The notes beneath the pieces are model-generated. The model was not told the DNA's origin and did not search any database. It was given only the letters and a program-made list of their open reading frames with translations. A DNA stretch of 14,166 nt, from NCBI GenBank assembly GCA_016763395.1, contig JAESTW010000050.1, positions 1 to 14,166 on the forward strand, read 5' to 3'. How positions within the stretch are numbered: position 1 is the first letter of the stretch; each line of letters begins with the position of its first letter. A program made the translations under genes and the position numbers. Of this stretch, positions 5,896 through 12,843 are shown one piece after another. This DNA comes from Kofleriaceae bacterium (GTDB taxonomy: Bacteria > Myxococcota_A > Polyangia > Haliangiales > Haliangiaceae).

Positions 5896-6335
5896 TGTGT
5901 TGCAAACCAATCGAGGAATATCTTTTCGTTGGCGCTGCCGGGTGCAAAGAGATCGCCGCCACCATGGCTGTCGACGCCGCTAATTGGTTTGGTCAGGAGA
6001 GGACTCGCCGATGGCGTTCCGCAGTTGAGAAAGCGGGTTGTGACATTGTAGTTAGCCGAGAAGTCGATGGGCTGAGCGACCGATACGCGGAATGCGGAAC
6101 GACCATTTTCCAGTTGGTGGCATCCGCCTTCGACAACGCAGGAATCAGCGGCTCCAGTGTCGATGAAAATCGGCCAGATGTTTTCTTCAAAGTAAGCCGG
6201 ATCCGGGCGGCAGGCGCCTGGGGATACGGGGGTTTCTCCCAGGTCCAAAGTTGGACATGCCGAGAGTAAAGGTAGGCTGATCAGAAGAACAGAAACCATA
6301 AAGGAGCATCGGCTTGGCGACAGTCGAAGGGGCAT
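5892..6335 (-). CDS. Cytochrome-like lipoprotein with CX5CH motif
   Basis: This encodes 147 aa from the ATG at 6335, chosen because AGGGG lies 5 nt upstream (6341-6345). The frame opens at 6401, and an internal ATG at 6299 is also possible. The lipobox LLSAC places the lipidated Cys at residue 27. The mature part reads DPAYFEENIWPIF, then DSCVVEGGCHQLENGRSAF, LLTKPISGVDSHGGGDLF and EKIFLDWFATQ. This layout (YFxxxIxPIF, C..GCH, KPxxxxxHGGG, xxxWxxx at the end) resembles small cytochrome-c-like domains in planctomycete and myxobacterial secreted proteins. The haem site is unusual: five residues separate the cysteines instead of two. It may bind haem c, or the two Cys may form a disulfide. It is the first gene of the operon leading to the DUF3570 barrel. 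Confidence 0.75.
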   Translation of the reverse strand: MPLRLSPSRCSFMVSVLLISLPLLSACPTLDLGETPVSPGACRPDPAYFEENIWPIFIDTGAADSCVVEGGCHQLENGRSAFRVSVAQPIDFSANYNVTTRFLNCGTPSASPLLTKPISGVDSHGGGDLFAPGSANEKIFLDWFATQ

Positions 6336-6468
6336 CAGAACCCCTATGTTACACCTGGCTTTCGCTCTTTCGCCAGAAGGGGGAAAAGCGTTTCGCAACA
6401 AAGAACAGTTTGGTGGGGGAGAGACCTACGATTCATTACCTTAACTTTTGTCACTTCGGTTGCTGTTT
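6336..6468. promoter_or_regulatory. Divergent intergenic region between envelope operon and AAA/TPR gene
   Basis: About 133 nt must hold promoters in both directions. The visible items are AGGGG at 6341-6345 (minus-strand ribosome binding site), a 5-bp inverted repeat CTGGC (6355-6359) with GCCAG (6372-6376), and a repeated CTTTCGC inside it. A minus-strand TAACAT just upstream of the ribosome binding site resembles a -10 box. I could not pair it with a convincing -35, and I see no strong promoter for the plus strand. Confidence 0.3.
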
Positions 6469-9366
6469 ATGGCATTGCCGCTGTACTGTTCTCTAATAGT
6501 GTCGACCGACTCAGGACAAAAAAACAGGCCAGTAGGTTCGAGCACAGGAGACGTCTCATCACAGAATGGGCCAAGCCCCAAGCTTCCGAGTATTCCGAAG
6601 ATACCCAAGGCTACACCTTCTCCTGCACCTGCACCTTCTCCTGCACGTCCTCCTGCGATCGAGCGGACAGAGGTGTCGGCAGTTACTGCCGAGTCGCAAG
6701 AGGACGATCCCTATCGCCTGCGGGGAGTTCGCGGAAGTCTAATAGGCCGAGACGCTGAGCTTGGTCGCATGCTGGAATTTGCCGAATCAGGATTGCGCTC
6801 GGGGGGTTGCGGGCGAATCACGGTGGTGGGAAATCAGGGAACAGGGAAGAGCCGCTTGGTTGTTGAACTTTTGCGCAAGCTGCCGAAGGAATTTCGGGTT
6901 TTTCAGTGCAAGGCGGTTCCAGATAAGCGGCGCTTCAATACGGTAGCTAGGGTGCTGAGGGCTCGCTTCGGACTTCTGGAAGGGTCGCCTCCGGAGGAAG
7001 CCAGTCAACGAGTCCGGCGAGAGGTGCGGGACGTATTTGGAGACAAGAATAGTTCTGAGGTTCTGCATGTGTTGGGACGGTTTCTCGATCTGGATTTCCC
7101 CGACTCCCCCTTTTTGCAGGTTTTGGGCGAAAACCCTTCTCAATACGAGAATATAGCCAAAGCAGTGCTGTGTCGGTTTTTTGAAATGGACTCAAAACAG
7201 GGGGCCTTCCTCTTGGTCATCGATGATTTGCAGTGGGCAGATCCGAGTAGTTTGTCCTTGCTCTGGGAAGTCGGACAGGCTCTGTCCGCAGTGCCGGCAC
7301 TTATGGTCGTGTGCTCGCACCCGGATCTGCTCGTGAGTAGCCCGCAATGGGGCGGCGAGTCGACGTCGACAATTCAGATTAGCCTGCGGAACTTGTCCGA
7401 CAAAGATGCCGAGTCGATGTTCCGAGAAATGCTGGCTCGTTGCGCGCAGCTGCCCGATGATATCGTCGAGGACGCGGTAGAGATGACTGGCGGCAATCCT
7501 CACTTCTTGGATCAACTGACTCGCCTGTATCTCAGCAATGGCACGGTCGATACCAGCGGGGTGATCTGGCGACTCGATCCGGACAAGGCGATGGACACAG
7601 ACCTGCCGGTTACTGTGGAGCAAGTTATCGAGGCTCGTATTTCATCGCTTGCGTTCGACGAACGCACGCTGCTGGAGATGGGGGCTGTGTTTGGCAACGT
7701 GTTTTGGCTTGGGGCGGTAGTGGCGTTGCGCAGGTTGGAGACGGATTCTGAGGGAGAATCTGAAGCGCGTGAGGCTGCTGTAACCCTGGAATACAGCTGG
7801 CAGGAGCCCGGTGAGGAAATTCGCCGAGCGGTCTGTGAGGGCTTGGGCCGGTTGGTGGAGCGAGACTATTTGCTGCGTTTGGATACCGAAGATTCTATGG
7901 TGTCCGGCGACGTGGAATTTGTTTTCAAGCACAACTTAGAGCGAGAACTTATCGCCAAGGGGACAGAGCGGGTACGGCTACGAAGGTATCATCGCCTGGC
8001 AGCACAATGGATCGAGACCACCAATATGGCGAGCAGCGATGACCAGTTGGAGTTTCTCGGACAATTGTACGAACGTGGTGGAGACAATCGGCGGGCAGCG
8101 CGCGCGTACATTTGTGGAGGTGATAGGGCGCGGGCTCGTTTCGCCAACGAACAGGCAGCACAGCTCTACCGCCAAGGGTTGGCGCTACTCGACGAGGACG
8201 AGGTCGTCATCCTCCTGGATGCACTGCACAATATGGGAGCCGTCGTCGACATGTCCGGGGATACAAAACAGGCGCAGTTGATCTTTAGTAAGATGTTGCA
8301 CCACGCTTGGCTTCTCGACTATCGTTCCAAAGGGGGCGCTGCGCACAACAGACTGGGGCGTATCCACCGCCGCCTGGGCGAGTACGATTTGGCAATGGAT
8401 CACCTTCGCTCTGCGCAGGAGCTCTTTAAGGCGGTTGATGACAAACGCGGAATTGCGGGGACTCTCGACGATATTGGACAGGTTCACTGGCTTCGAGGCG
8501 CATACGGACAAGCCCTATCGTTTCACAGGCAGGCATTGGCAATACGCCGGGGCATCGGAGATTTGCGCTCCATCGCGCTCTCACTCGCCAATATCGGCAG
8601 GGTTCATCACGAAACGGGTTCGTTTAAGGCTGCATCCCGGCAATTTGCCGAAGCCCTGAAGATTCGCCGAGAAATTGAAGATCAAGCCGGGGTGGTTCAG
8701 TCGTTGTGCGATATCGGACGAGTCGAAGCTGCTGACCGAAACGCTGAGAATGGCCAAAATCGCTTCCTTGAGGCGAAGGCGATTGCGCTCAAGATCGGCG
8801 ACAGGCTTGCTCTTACTGAGATATTTGCGGGACTTAGTGAGTGTCAGGCTGCACTTGGAAACGACTCTGATGCGATCGGGAGTTTGTTGGAGGGGAAGTC
8901 GATAGCCCACACGCTGGGCAACCGGCCGGCGACCTCCGATTGTTATCGCCGCCTCGCTGAGATATATCTGTCCGGCGGTGACGTGTCACAGGCTGGTGAG
9001 TGTGCCAAACGGGCCCTGTCGATTGGCATCGAGGTTGGCGCAAGATTGCATATCGGTCGTGCGCATCGTGTTATGGCCGAGCTGGTATTTAGCCAGGGGC
9101 GAACCAATGAGGCGCTTGAGGACTCGGACAAGCACTATCGAAAATCCGTCGATATATTGGCGGGAATCAAAAGTGAACTCGAACTGGCTCGGACATATCG
9201 GTCCTATGCGGTACTTCGAGAACACGCGGGAAGCTCAGAAGAGGCGGACAAACTGCGCCGTCGATCCGATGAAATATTCTCCCGATTGCACGGCGCCAAT
9301 CGCCAAGAAGACGAAGAAGAGGGTGTTGGTGTCAGGCTGGGGACAGCGTCTGACGCTGAACAGTAG
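6469..9366 (+). CDS. STAND-type AAA ATPase with C-terminal TPR repeats
   Basis: This encodes 965 aa from the ATG at 6469; TTG 6448 and GTG 6499 are also in frame and none has a ribosome binding site. Residues about 30-65 are Pro/Ser-rich (PSPAPAPSPARPP) and look like a flexible linker. The ATPase domain starts at SLIGRDAELGRML. Walker A is GNQGTGKS (121-128) and Walker B FLLVIDDLQWADPSS, in the AAA_16 / STAND style. A middle helical region (about 350-540) is followed by about eight TPR-like units of roughly 40 residues, for example GTLDDIGQVHWLRGAYGQAL and LANIGRVHHETGSFKAA. In myxobacteria this ATPase-TPR block is often fused behind a Ser/Thr kinase domain; no kinase is present here. The likely role is a cytoplasmic signalling switch or scaffold; its partner is unknown. 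It lies 13 nt upstream of the CCA nucleotidyltransferase gene and is probably co-transcribed with it. Confidence 0.88.
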   Translation: MALPLYCSLIVSTDSGQKNRPVGSSTGDVSSQNGPSPKLPSIPKIPKATPSPAPAPSPARPPAIERTEVSAVTAESQEDDPYRLRGVRGSLIGRDAELGRMLEFAESGLRSGGCGRITVVGNQGTGKSRLVVELLRKLPKEFRVFQCKAVPDKRRFNTVARVLRARFGLLEGSPPEEASQRVRREVRDVFGDKNSSEVLHVLGRFLDLDFPDSPFLQVLGENPSQYENIAKAVLCRFFEMDSKQGAFLLVIDDLQWADPSSLSLLWEVGQALSAVPALMVVCSHPDLLVSSPQWGGESTSTIQISLRNLSDKDAESMFREMLARCAQLPDDIVEDAVEMTGGNPHFLDQLTRLYLSNGTVDTSGVIWRLDPDKAMDTDLPVTVEQVIEARISSLAFDERTLLEMGAVFGNVFWLGAVVALRRLETDSEGESEAREAAVTLEYSWQEPGEEIRRAVCEGLGRLVERDYLLRLDTEDSMVSGDVEFVFKHNLERELIAKGTERVRLRRYHRLAAQWIETTNMASSDDQLEFLGQLYERGGDNRRAARAYICGGDRARARFANEQAAQLYRQGLALLDEDEVVILLDALHNMGAVVDMSGDTKQAQLIFSKMLHHAWLLDYRSKGGAAHNRLGRIHRRLGEYDLAMDHLRSAQELFKAVDDKRGIAGTLDDIGQVHWLRGAYGQALSFHRQALAIRRGIGDLRSIALSLANIGRVHHETGSFKAASRQFAEALKIRREIEDQAGVVQSLCDIGRVEAADRNAENGQNRFLEAKAIALKIGDRLALTEIFAGLSECQAALGNDSDAIGSLLEGKSIAHTLGNRPATSDCYRRLAEIYLSGGDVSQAGECAKRALSIGIEVGARLHIGRAHRVMAELVFSQGRTNEALEDSDKHYRKSVDILAGIKSELELARTYRSYAVLREHAGSSEEADKLRRRSDEIFSRLHGANRQEDEEEGVGVRLGTASDAEQ
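6614..6646. repeat. 18-nt period repeat encoding a Pro-rich linker
   Basis: CACCTTCTCCTGCAC occurs at 6614-6628 and 6632-6646, an 18-nt period that keeps the reading frame and encodes SPAPAP/SPARPP in the N-terminal linker of the ATPase. It is a small in-frame repeat of the kind that expands and contracts by slippage. Confidence 0.85.
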
Positions 9367-9379
9367 AGGTCGACGACAA

Positions 9380-10639
9380 GTGACACCAGAAGAAATGAAA
9401 CAGGTAGTTCCGGCTGCAGTGCTAAGCGTATGCAAAACCTTGCGGGCATCGGGCTTTGAGGCCTGGATTGTCGGCGGAGCGGTACGAGACTTGGTGCTCG
9501 GCAAAACCCCGAGCGACTGGGACGTGGCAAGTGACGCTCTACCCGAGGCGGTGCTCGCTGTGTTTGACAAGACGATAGCAACTGGACTGGCGCACGGAAC
9601 CGTCACGGCGATCGTGGGAAAAGGGCGCGCGCGGGAGCAGGTGGAGATCACGAGTTTTCGAGGGGAAGGGACTTACAGCGACTCCAGAAGACCCGACTCC
9701 GTACACTTTGGTGTGCCTCTTGACGAGGACTTGTTGCGCAGGGATTTTGTTATCAACGCAATGGCGTATAGCCCTATCGATGGAGTTATCCACGATCCGC
9801 TCGGCGGGGTGTCCGACTTGCAAAGCAAAACTCTGCGAGCCGTGGGGGTCGCGGCCGATCGCTTTGCTGAAGATGGCTTGCGAATCATGCGCGCGGTACG
9901 CTTTGTCTCAACGCTGGGCTTCTCGATGGAGTCCTCGACCGAAGCGGCTCTGTCAACGGCCTTGGATGCACTGGCTGCAGTGGCGCAGGAACGCGTGCGC
10001 GTGGAACTGCTAAAGCTCTTGGGTGGGCAAGCCCCGTCCGAAGCGCTCGATATTGCGAGGCGCAGTGGAATTCTCGATGTAATTTTGCCGGAGCTGCAAG
10101 AGGTTGATTTTGATAGCGCGCTAATGCGGGTAAGTCGGCTGTCGCCGGACCCTGTATTGCGTCTTGCAGCGCTTGTGTCCGAAGTAAGCGTTTCGAAGGT
10201 GGAAGCTATTCTCCGGCGACTGACGATGAGCAATGAGGATCGACAGCGCATCCTGGCAATGCTGCGCCACCAGGAAGGCTTGGCCGGCGCGCACGGCACC
10301 GATGGGGATCTGAGAAAACATCTTAGCGTCGTCGGGCGAAAATATGCCCTTGATCATTTGTACATAGCCGAGTCGATAGCCTGTTACAAGTCCGAGGCGG
10401 GGCTGTTGGTCGCAATCTCGAGGGCACGAAGCATATTGGAACAGGAGTGCCCACTGGAGATACGAGATCTGGCCATAAAGGGAGGGCAGGTTATCCAGAG
10501 CGTCGGCATTGAGGGGCGCGCGGTTGGTGACATGATGGCCATGCTTCTCGAGCATGTGTTGGAACACCCACAAGACAATGATTTGGAGAGTCTCACGCGC
10601 TTGGCGAAGGAGTTTCAGAACGCTAAGTCGGAGCGCTAA
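9380..10639 (+). CDS. CCA tRNA nucleotidyltransferase (class II, poly(A) polymerase family)
   Basis: This encodes 419 aa from GTG 9380, giving MTPEEMKQVV, with AGAGG 10 nt upstream; ATG 9395 is the alternative. The frame stays open back to 8978, but that part overlaps the ATPase/TPR gene and is not coding. It adds or repairs the 3' CCA of tRNAs in the cytoplasm. The class II motifs are present: GGAVRD (32-37), DWDVAS with the DxD metal ligands Asp46 and Asp48, RRDFVINAMAY (120-130), and EDGLRIMRAVRF (164-175, the EDxxR nucleotide-recognition motif). The Arg/Lys-rich C-terminal tail of PcnB-type poly(A) polymerases is absent, which favours CCA addition. Where many relatives have an HD phosphohydrolase helix (LLHD), this protein has LAALVSEV, so no HD activity is expected. 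The substrate cannot be settled by motifs alone. Confidence 0.9.
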   Translation: MTPEEMKQVVPAAVLSVCKTLRASGFEAWIVGGAVRDLVLGKTPSDWDVASDALPEAVLAVFDKTIATGLAHGTVTAIVGKGRAREQVEITSFRGEGTYSDSRRPDSVHFGVPLDEDLLRRDFVINAMAYSPIDGVIHDPLGGVSDLQSKTLRAVGVAADRFAEDGLRIMRAVRFVSTLGFSMESSTEAALSTALDALAAVAQERVRVELLKLLGGQAPSEALDIARRSGILDVILPELQEVDFDSALMRVSRLSPDPVLRLAALVSEVSVSKVEAILRRLTMSNEDRQRILAMLRHQEGLAGAHGTDGDLRKHLSVVGRKYALDHLYIAESIACYKSEAGLLVAISRARSILEQECPLEIRDLAIKGGQVIQSVGIEGRAVGDMMAMLLEHVLEHPQDNDLESLTRLAKEFQNAKSER

Positions 10640-10656
10640 ACGTGCCCGGCGTTAGC
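10635..10656. terminator. Possible bidirectional hairpin at convergent gene ends
   Basis: GCTAA (10635-10639) and TTAGC (10652-10656) form a stem, extended by CG/CG past a one-base bulge, with a GC-rich loop. It contains both facing stop codons. No good T-run follows on either strand, so intrinsic termination would be weak. Confidence 0.3.
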
Positions 10657-12085
10657 TTTGCAATTCGGCTCGCGCGTCGATAACCAGGGCGCCTTCGCCC
10701 GACCGCCCTACGACGACTCGGGATAACTCCAAAGAACGAACTCGAGGGTTGTCCGATACGAGATGTGAGGCGCGAATTAGCAATTCGGACAGGGACTGCC
10801 AATCGGGGTCATCGTCTCCGTCTCGGCTGGCCACGACTTGCTTTGACATGGCCAGCGCGTCGATTGGCCGTAAGGGCGCCAACGCGGCCGCAGGTGAGCT
10901 TCGTCCAGGCTGATACAAAAAGGCGACGAGCCCGAGTGCGCCCATGCTTCGAACTGCAAAACGCAATTCTCTGCCGGACATCGGAGTGGCTCTGATGATG
11001 ACGGCGTCGCAGTCGCACTCTGCGCACACAGAAGCGAAGGCGCGTCGTACTTCGGAGGCGGTCGCGATGCCAGAAATGACCATCGCGCCATCTGCCTCCG
11101 TTGGCTGGTTGGCGCCCCATCCTTTCATTTCCACAGGATATCCTGCTTTTTTGGCGATGCGGGTTGCGGCCGAGGGAGTGGTCGCAACTGCTTGGCGCGT
11201 GATGGATACGCCGTAACTTGAGAGCAGTACCTTGCATTCGTGATCGGAGGCAGCATCACGAAGTTTCGACTCTTGGCTGGTGTACCTTGCCCGATCGATG
11301 TCGGGGGAAAGCGGAGGCACGGGCGGGCTGCTGGCAGGACCAATGCCCGAGGAGATTCTCGCCGCCGCATGTCCACAGAGTTCTGCGGCCCGCAACGCGT
11401 TTGCCAGTCCGACCAAAACGGGCTTGTCGTGGATACGTTCGGCTTTTCCGGACACGGGTAAAACGAGCTGTGAGTGCGAAGTTTCGCTGCTGCTGCGAAA
11501 TAGTTCCACGTCTGTCAGGACGATGTCCGTGAGAGCAGGTGAGTCGTGATCGTAAAAAAGCGGAGAGAATCGCTGGCCCTGTCGGTTGGCCCGCTGTGCT
11601 TGTCCGAGGGCGGCGGCCGAGAGCCATGAGCTAGGCGGCGCAACGATTGCGATTTGTGGCCCCGTGGGCGAACCGTAGGCGGAGAGAAGGATAGCGCATT
11701 CGACCCACACTTCGGGATCGCTGGTAACAACAGCGCCGCGAGAGCGCAGTAGTGCAACACAGGCTGCGTGCCGGTCTTGACCGGACGCCTTCCCGACAAA
11801 GGGAGGCAAGTACAGCACCGTCGGCATTCCGTCTTGCGCGATCTGCGCGATGGAGTCACCCACTTCTCTCGTTTTGCTGGGTGAAAGTGGGCCTGAGAGA
11901 ATGCAGCCTGATGCAGTGGGTTGAGCGAGTGGGGTTGCCAAGGCGAGGACAGACACTTCGATTCCCCGGGACCGCAGTATTTCTACGCAAGTTAGCGCCA
12001 GTGGGCTGGCTTCTTGTTCACTGCCGCCGACATCAATGCAGATGTGGTTCACAGTGTCGCTGTGGATTGCAGGCATCATGGACAA
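10652..12085 (-). CDS. Acyl-CoA synthetase-like protein with divergent ATP-grasp domain
   Basis: This encodes 477 aa from TTG 12085, supported by AGGA 7 nt upstream; ATGs at 12079 and 12076 lack such a site. The C-terminal half (about 265-477) resembles the ATP-grasp beta part of NDP-forming acetyl-CoA synthetases: an entry helix CKVLLSSYGVSITRQA, then AATRIAKKAGYPVEMKGWG, SGIATASEVRRAF, IIRATPMSGRELRFAV, and the terminal LELSRVVVGRSGEGALVIDA. Expected features are altered: the HKSD-G motif is replaced by QPTEADGAMV and the usual FGP segment is missing. The N-terminal half has the look of a flavodoxin-like CoA-ligase domain (QIAIVAPPSSWLSAAAL), but a CoA-binding Rossmann domain and a GHAG-type phosphohistidine loop are not evident. 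It may be a degenerate or repurposed enzyme. It is last in the aroC operon, behind an 80-nt leader with two hairpins. Confidence 0.75.
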   Translation of the reverse strand: MSMMPAIHSDTVNHICIDVGGSEQEASPLALTCVEILRSRGIEVSVLALATPLAQPTASGCILSGPLSPSKTREVGDSIAQIAQDGMPTVLYLPPFVGKASGQDRHAACVALLRSRGAVVTSDPEVWVECAILLSAYGSPTGPQIAIVAPPSSWLSAAALGQAQRANRQGQRFSPLFYDHDSPALTDIVLTDVELFRSSSETSHSQLVLPVSGKAERIHDKPVLVGLANALRAAELCGHAAARISSGIGPASSPPVPPLSPDIDRARYTSQESKLRDAASDHECKVLLSSYGVSITRQAVATTPSAATRIAKKAGYPVEMKGWGANQPTEADGAMVISGIATASEVRRAFASVCAECDCDAVIIRATPMSGRELRFAVRSMGALGLVAFLYQPGRSSPAAALAPLRPIDALAMSKQVVASRDGDDDPDWQSLSELLIRASHLVSDNPRVRSLELSRVVVGRSGEGALVIDARAELQS

Positions 12086-12103
12086 GGCGGAATCCTGCCT
12101 TGT
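12082..12103 (-). promoter_or_regulatory. Hairpin with ribosome binding site in its loop and start codon in its stem
   Basis: Minus-strand RNA would fold ACAAGGC (12103-12097) with GCCTTGT (12088-12082), a perfect 7-bp stem around an 8-nt loop. The loop contains AGGA, the ribosome binding site of the ATP-grasp gene, and the 3' stem contains its TTG start. This could limit translation; the alternative ATGs at 12079/12076 lie just outside the stem. Confidence 0.45.
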
Positions 12104-12113
12104 TGCTCATCCC

Positions 12114-12157
12114 GTAGAGTTTCGCTTGCCACCACCCGAAACGCTAGCCGACTCTAC
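12114..12157 (-). promoter_or_regulatory. Nested inverted repeat in the leader of the ATP-grasp gene
   Basis: GTAGAGT (12114-12120) matches ACTCTAC (12151-12157), a perfect 7-bp inverted repeat. Inside it GTTTCG (12119-12124) matches CGAAAC (12137-12142). The direct repeat CGCTAG (12142-12147 and 12159-12164) overlaps one arm. No T-run follows, so a simple terminator is unlikely. It may be an RNA processing or regulatory element, or a protein binding site. Confidence 0.4.
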
Positions 12158-12165
12158 TCGCTAGA

Positions 12166-12558
12166 TCAAGATTCCGTCGCGTCCTCGCTCTTACTAAGCA
12201 CCTCACAGGCCACTCTGAGGCCAGGTTTATGCGCGCATTCACCAGTGAGGCCGTCGAATTCCCAGCCATGCCTCGCACATACAATTCGATTTCCCTCGAC
12301 AAAACCATCAGAGAGAAGGCCGCCATCGTGAGGGCAGGCATCCGTTAACACGACTTTCGTACCGTCGGCCAAGACCGCGACTGCGACTTCGCGCCCCTTG
12401 TCGACTGCTGCGATGATGCTCAGCCGATCGCAGGCTTTAAGGGCTTGGTATATCGTTAAACGCTTGGGCTTTTCTCGGCGCAGAGGAGAGTCGGGCGCAT
12501 TCCACTCTTCCCCAAGGAGCTCGGAAAGTTGAGCGCGAATGCTGGAATCCTTGGACAC
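12166..12558 (-). CDS. Rieske [2Fe-2S] ferredoxin-like protein
   Basis: This encodes 130 aa from GTG 12558; no in-frame ATG and no clear ribosome binding site are seen. Residues about 43-120 form a Rieske domain: ACPHDGGLLSDGF and IVCARHGWEFDGLTG give CxH (Cys75, His77) and CxxH (Cys94, His97) with 16 residues between the pairs, the standard cluster ligands. There is no signal peptide or membrane segment, so it is a soluble cytoplasmic electron carrier or a small subunit of the NirD/ferredoxin type, not a bc1 Rieske protein. A charged N-terminal extension of about 40 residues (SELLGEEWNAPDSPLRREK) is extra to the domain and unrecognised. It lies 39 nt downstream of the small membrane protein gene and 80 nt upstream of the ATP-grasp gene on the same strand. 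No oxygenase or reductase partner is in the window. Confidence 0.88.
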   Translation of the reverse strand: MSKDSSIRAQLSELLGEEWNAPDSPLRREKPKRLTIYQALKACDRLSIIAAVDKGREVAVAVLADGTKVVLTDACPHDGGLLSDGFVEGNRIVCARHGWEFDGLTGECAHKPGLRVACEVLSKSEDATES

Positions 12559-12597
12559 AAGGGCAGACTATGCCGCTGGTCTGACACCCGGTTTCGT

Positions 12598-12843
12598 CTA
12601 CTGACCCTTCTGCGCTGTAGTTTCGCCACGACTTAATAGAGTCATGGCCTTGGCGATCAACAGAAGCCAAGGCGTTCCGTGCAGAAGAAGATCGAACGCA
12701 TCCAGCGGAGCCCGTAGGTTTCCCGATGTGAGCATGTTGAGCTTTCCCCAGATATGAGGAGGAGAGAAGGGCGCCAGCCCCAAGGTTGCACAAACCAAAA
12801 ACAAAGTCGGCCAGGGAAGGCGATCTAGCAGTCGGCGAATCAC
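12598..12843 (-). CDS. Small two-helix membrane protein ('RND transporter'-type small protein)
   Basis: This encodes 81 aa from GTG 12843, which overlaps the aroC stop as GTGA and has GGGAG 7 nt upstream (12851-12855). A longer frame to 12942 lies inside aroC and has no support. The sequence has one hydrophobic segment (about 10-26, LPWPTLFLVCATLGLAPF), a loop HIWGKLNMLTSGNLRAPLDA, a second hydrophobic segment (about 50-70, FDLLLHGTPWLLLIAKAMTL) and a short polar tail. The pattern LPWPxLxLxxxLGLAPFxPxPHxxxKLxML matches my memory of short proteins that databases label 'RND transporter', although they are far too short to be pumps. It is probably an inner-membrane protein of unknown role. The tight overlap means translation is coupled to chorismate synthase. 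Confidence 0.7.
   Translation of the reverse strand: MIRRLLDRLPWPTLFLVCATLGLAPFSPPHIWGKLNMLTSGNLRAPLDAFDLLLHGTPWLLLIAKAMTLLSRGETTAQKGQ

Noticed and set aside
3506..6335. Classic multihaem porin-cytochrome or methanobactin/bufferin-type cluster
   Set aside because: There are no multiple CXXCH motifs, no DUF692-type enzyme and no TonB receptor; only a haem-like site and flavinylation-like motifs are seen.
8978..9379. Possible 134-residue N-terminal extension of the CCA nucleotidyltransferase
   Set aside because: It lies wholly over the end of the ATPase/TPR gene in another frame, has no family similarity, and the enzyme is complete from GTG 9380.
12564..12583. CAGAC/GTCTG inverted repeat as a terminator before the Rieske gene
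   Set aside because: The stem is only 5 bp with mismatched interior and no T-run, and the genes on both sides are probably co-transcribed.
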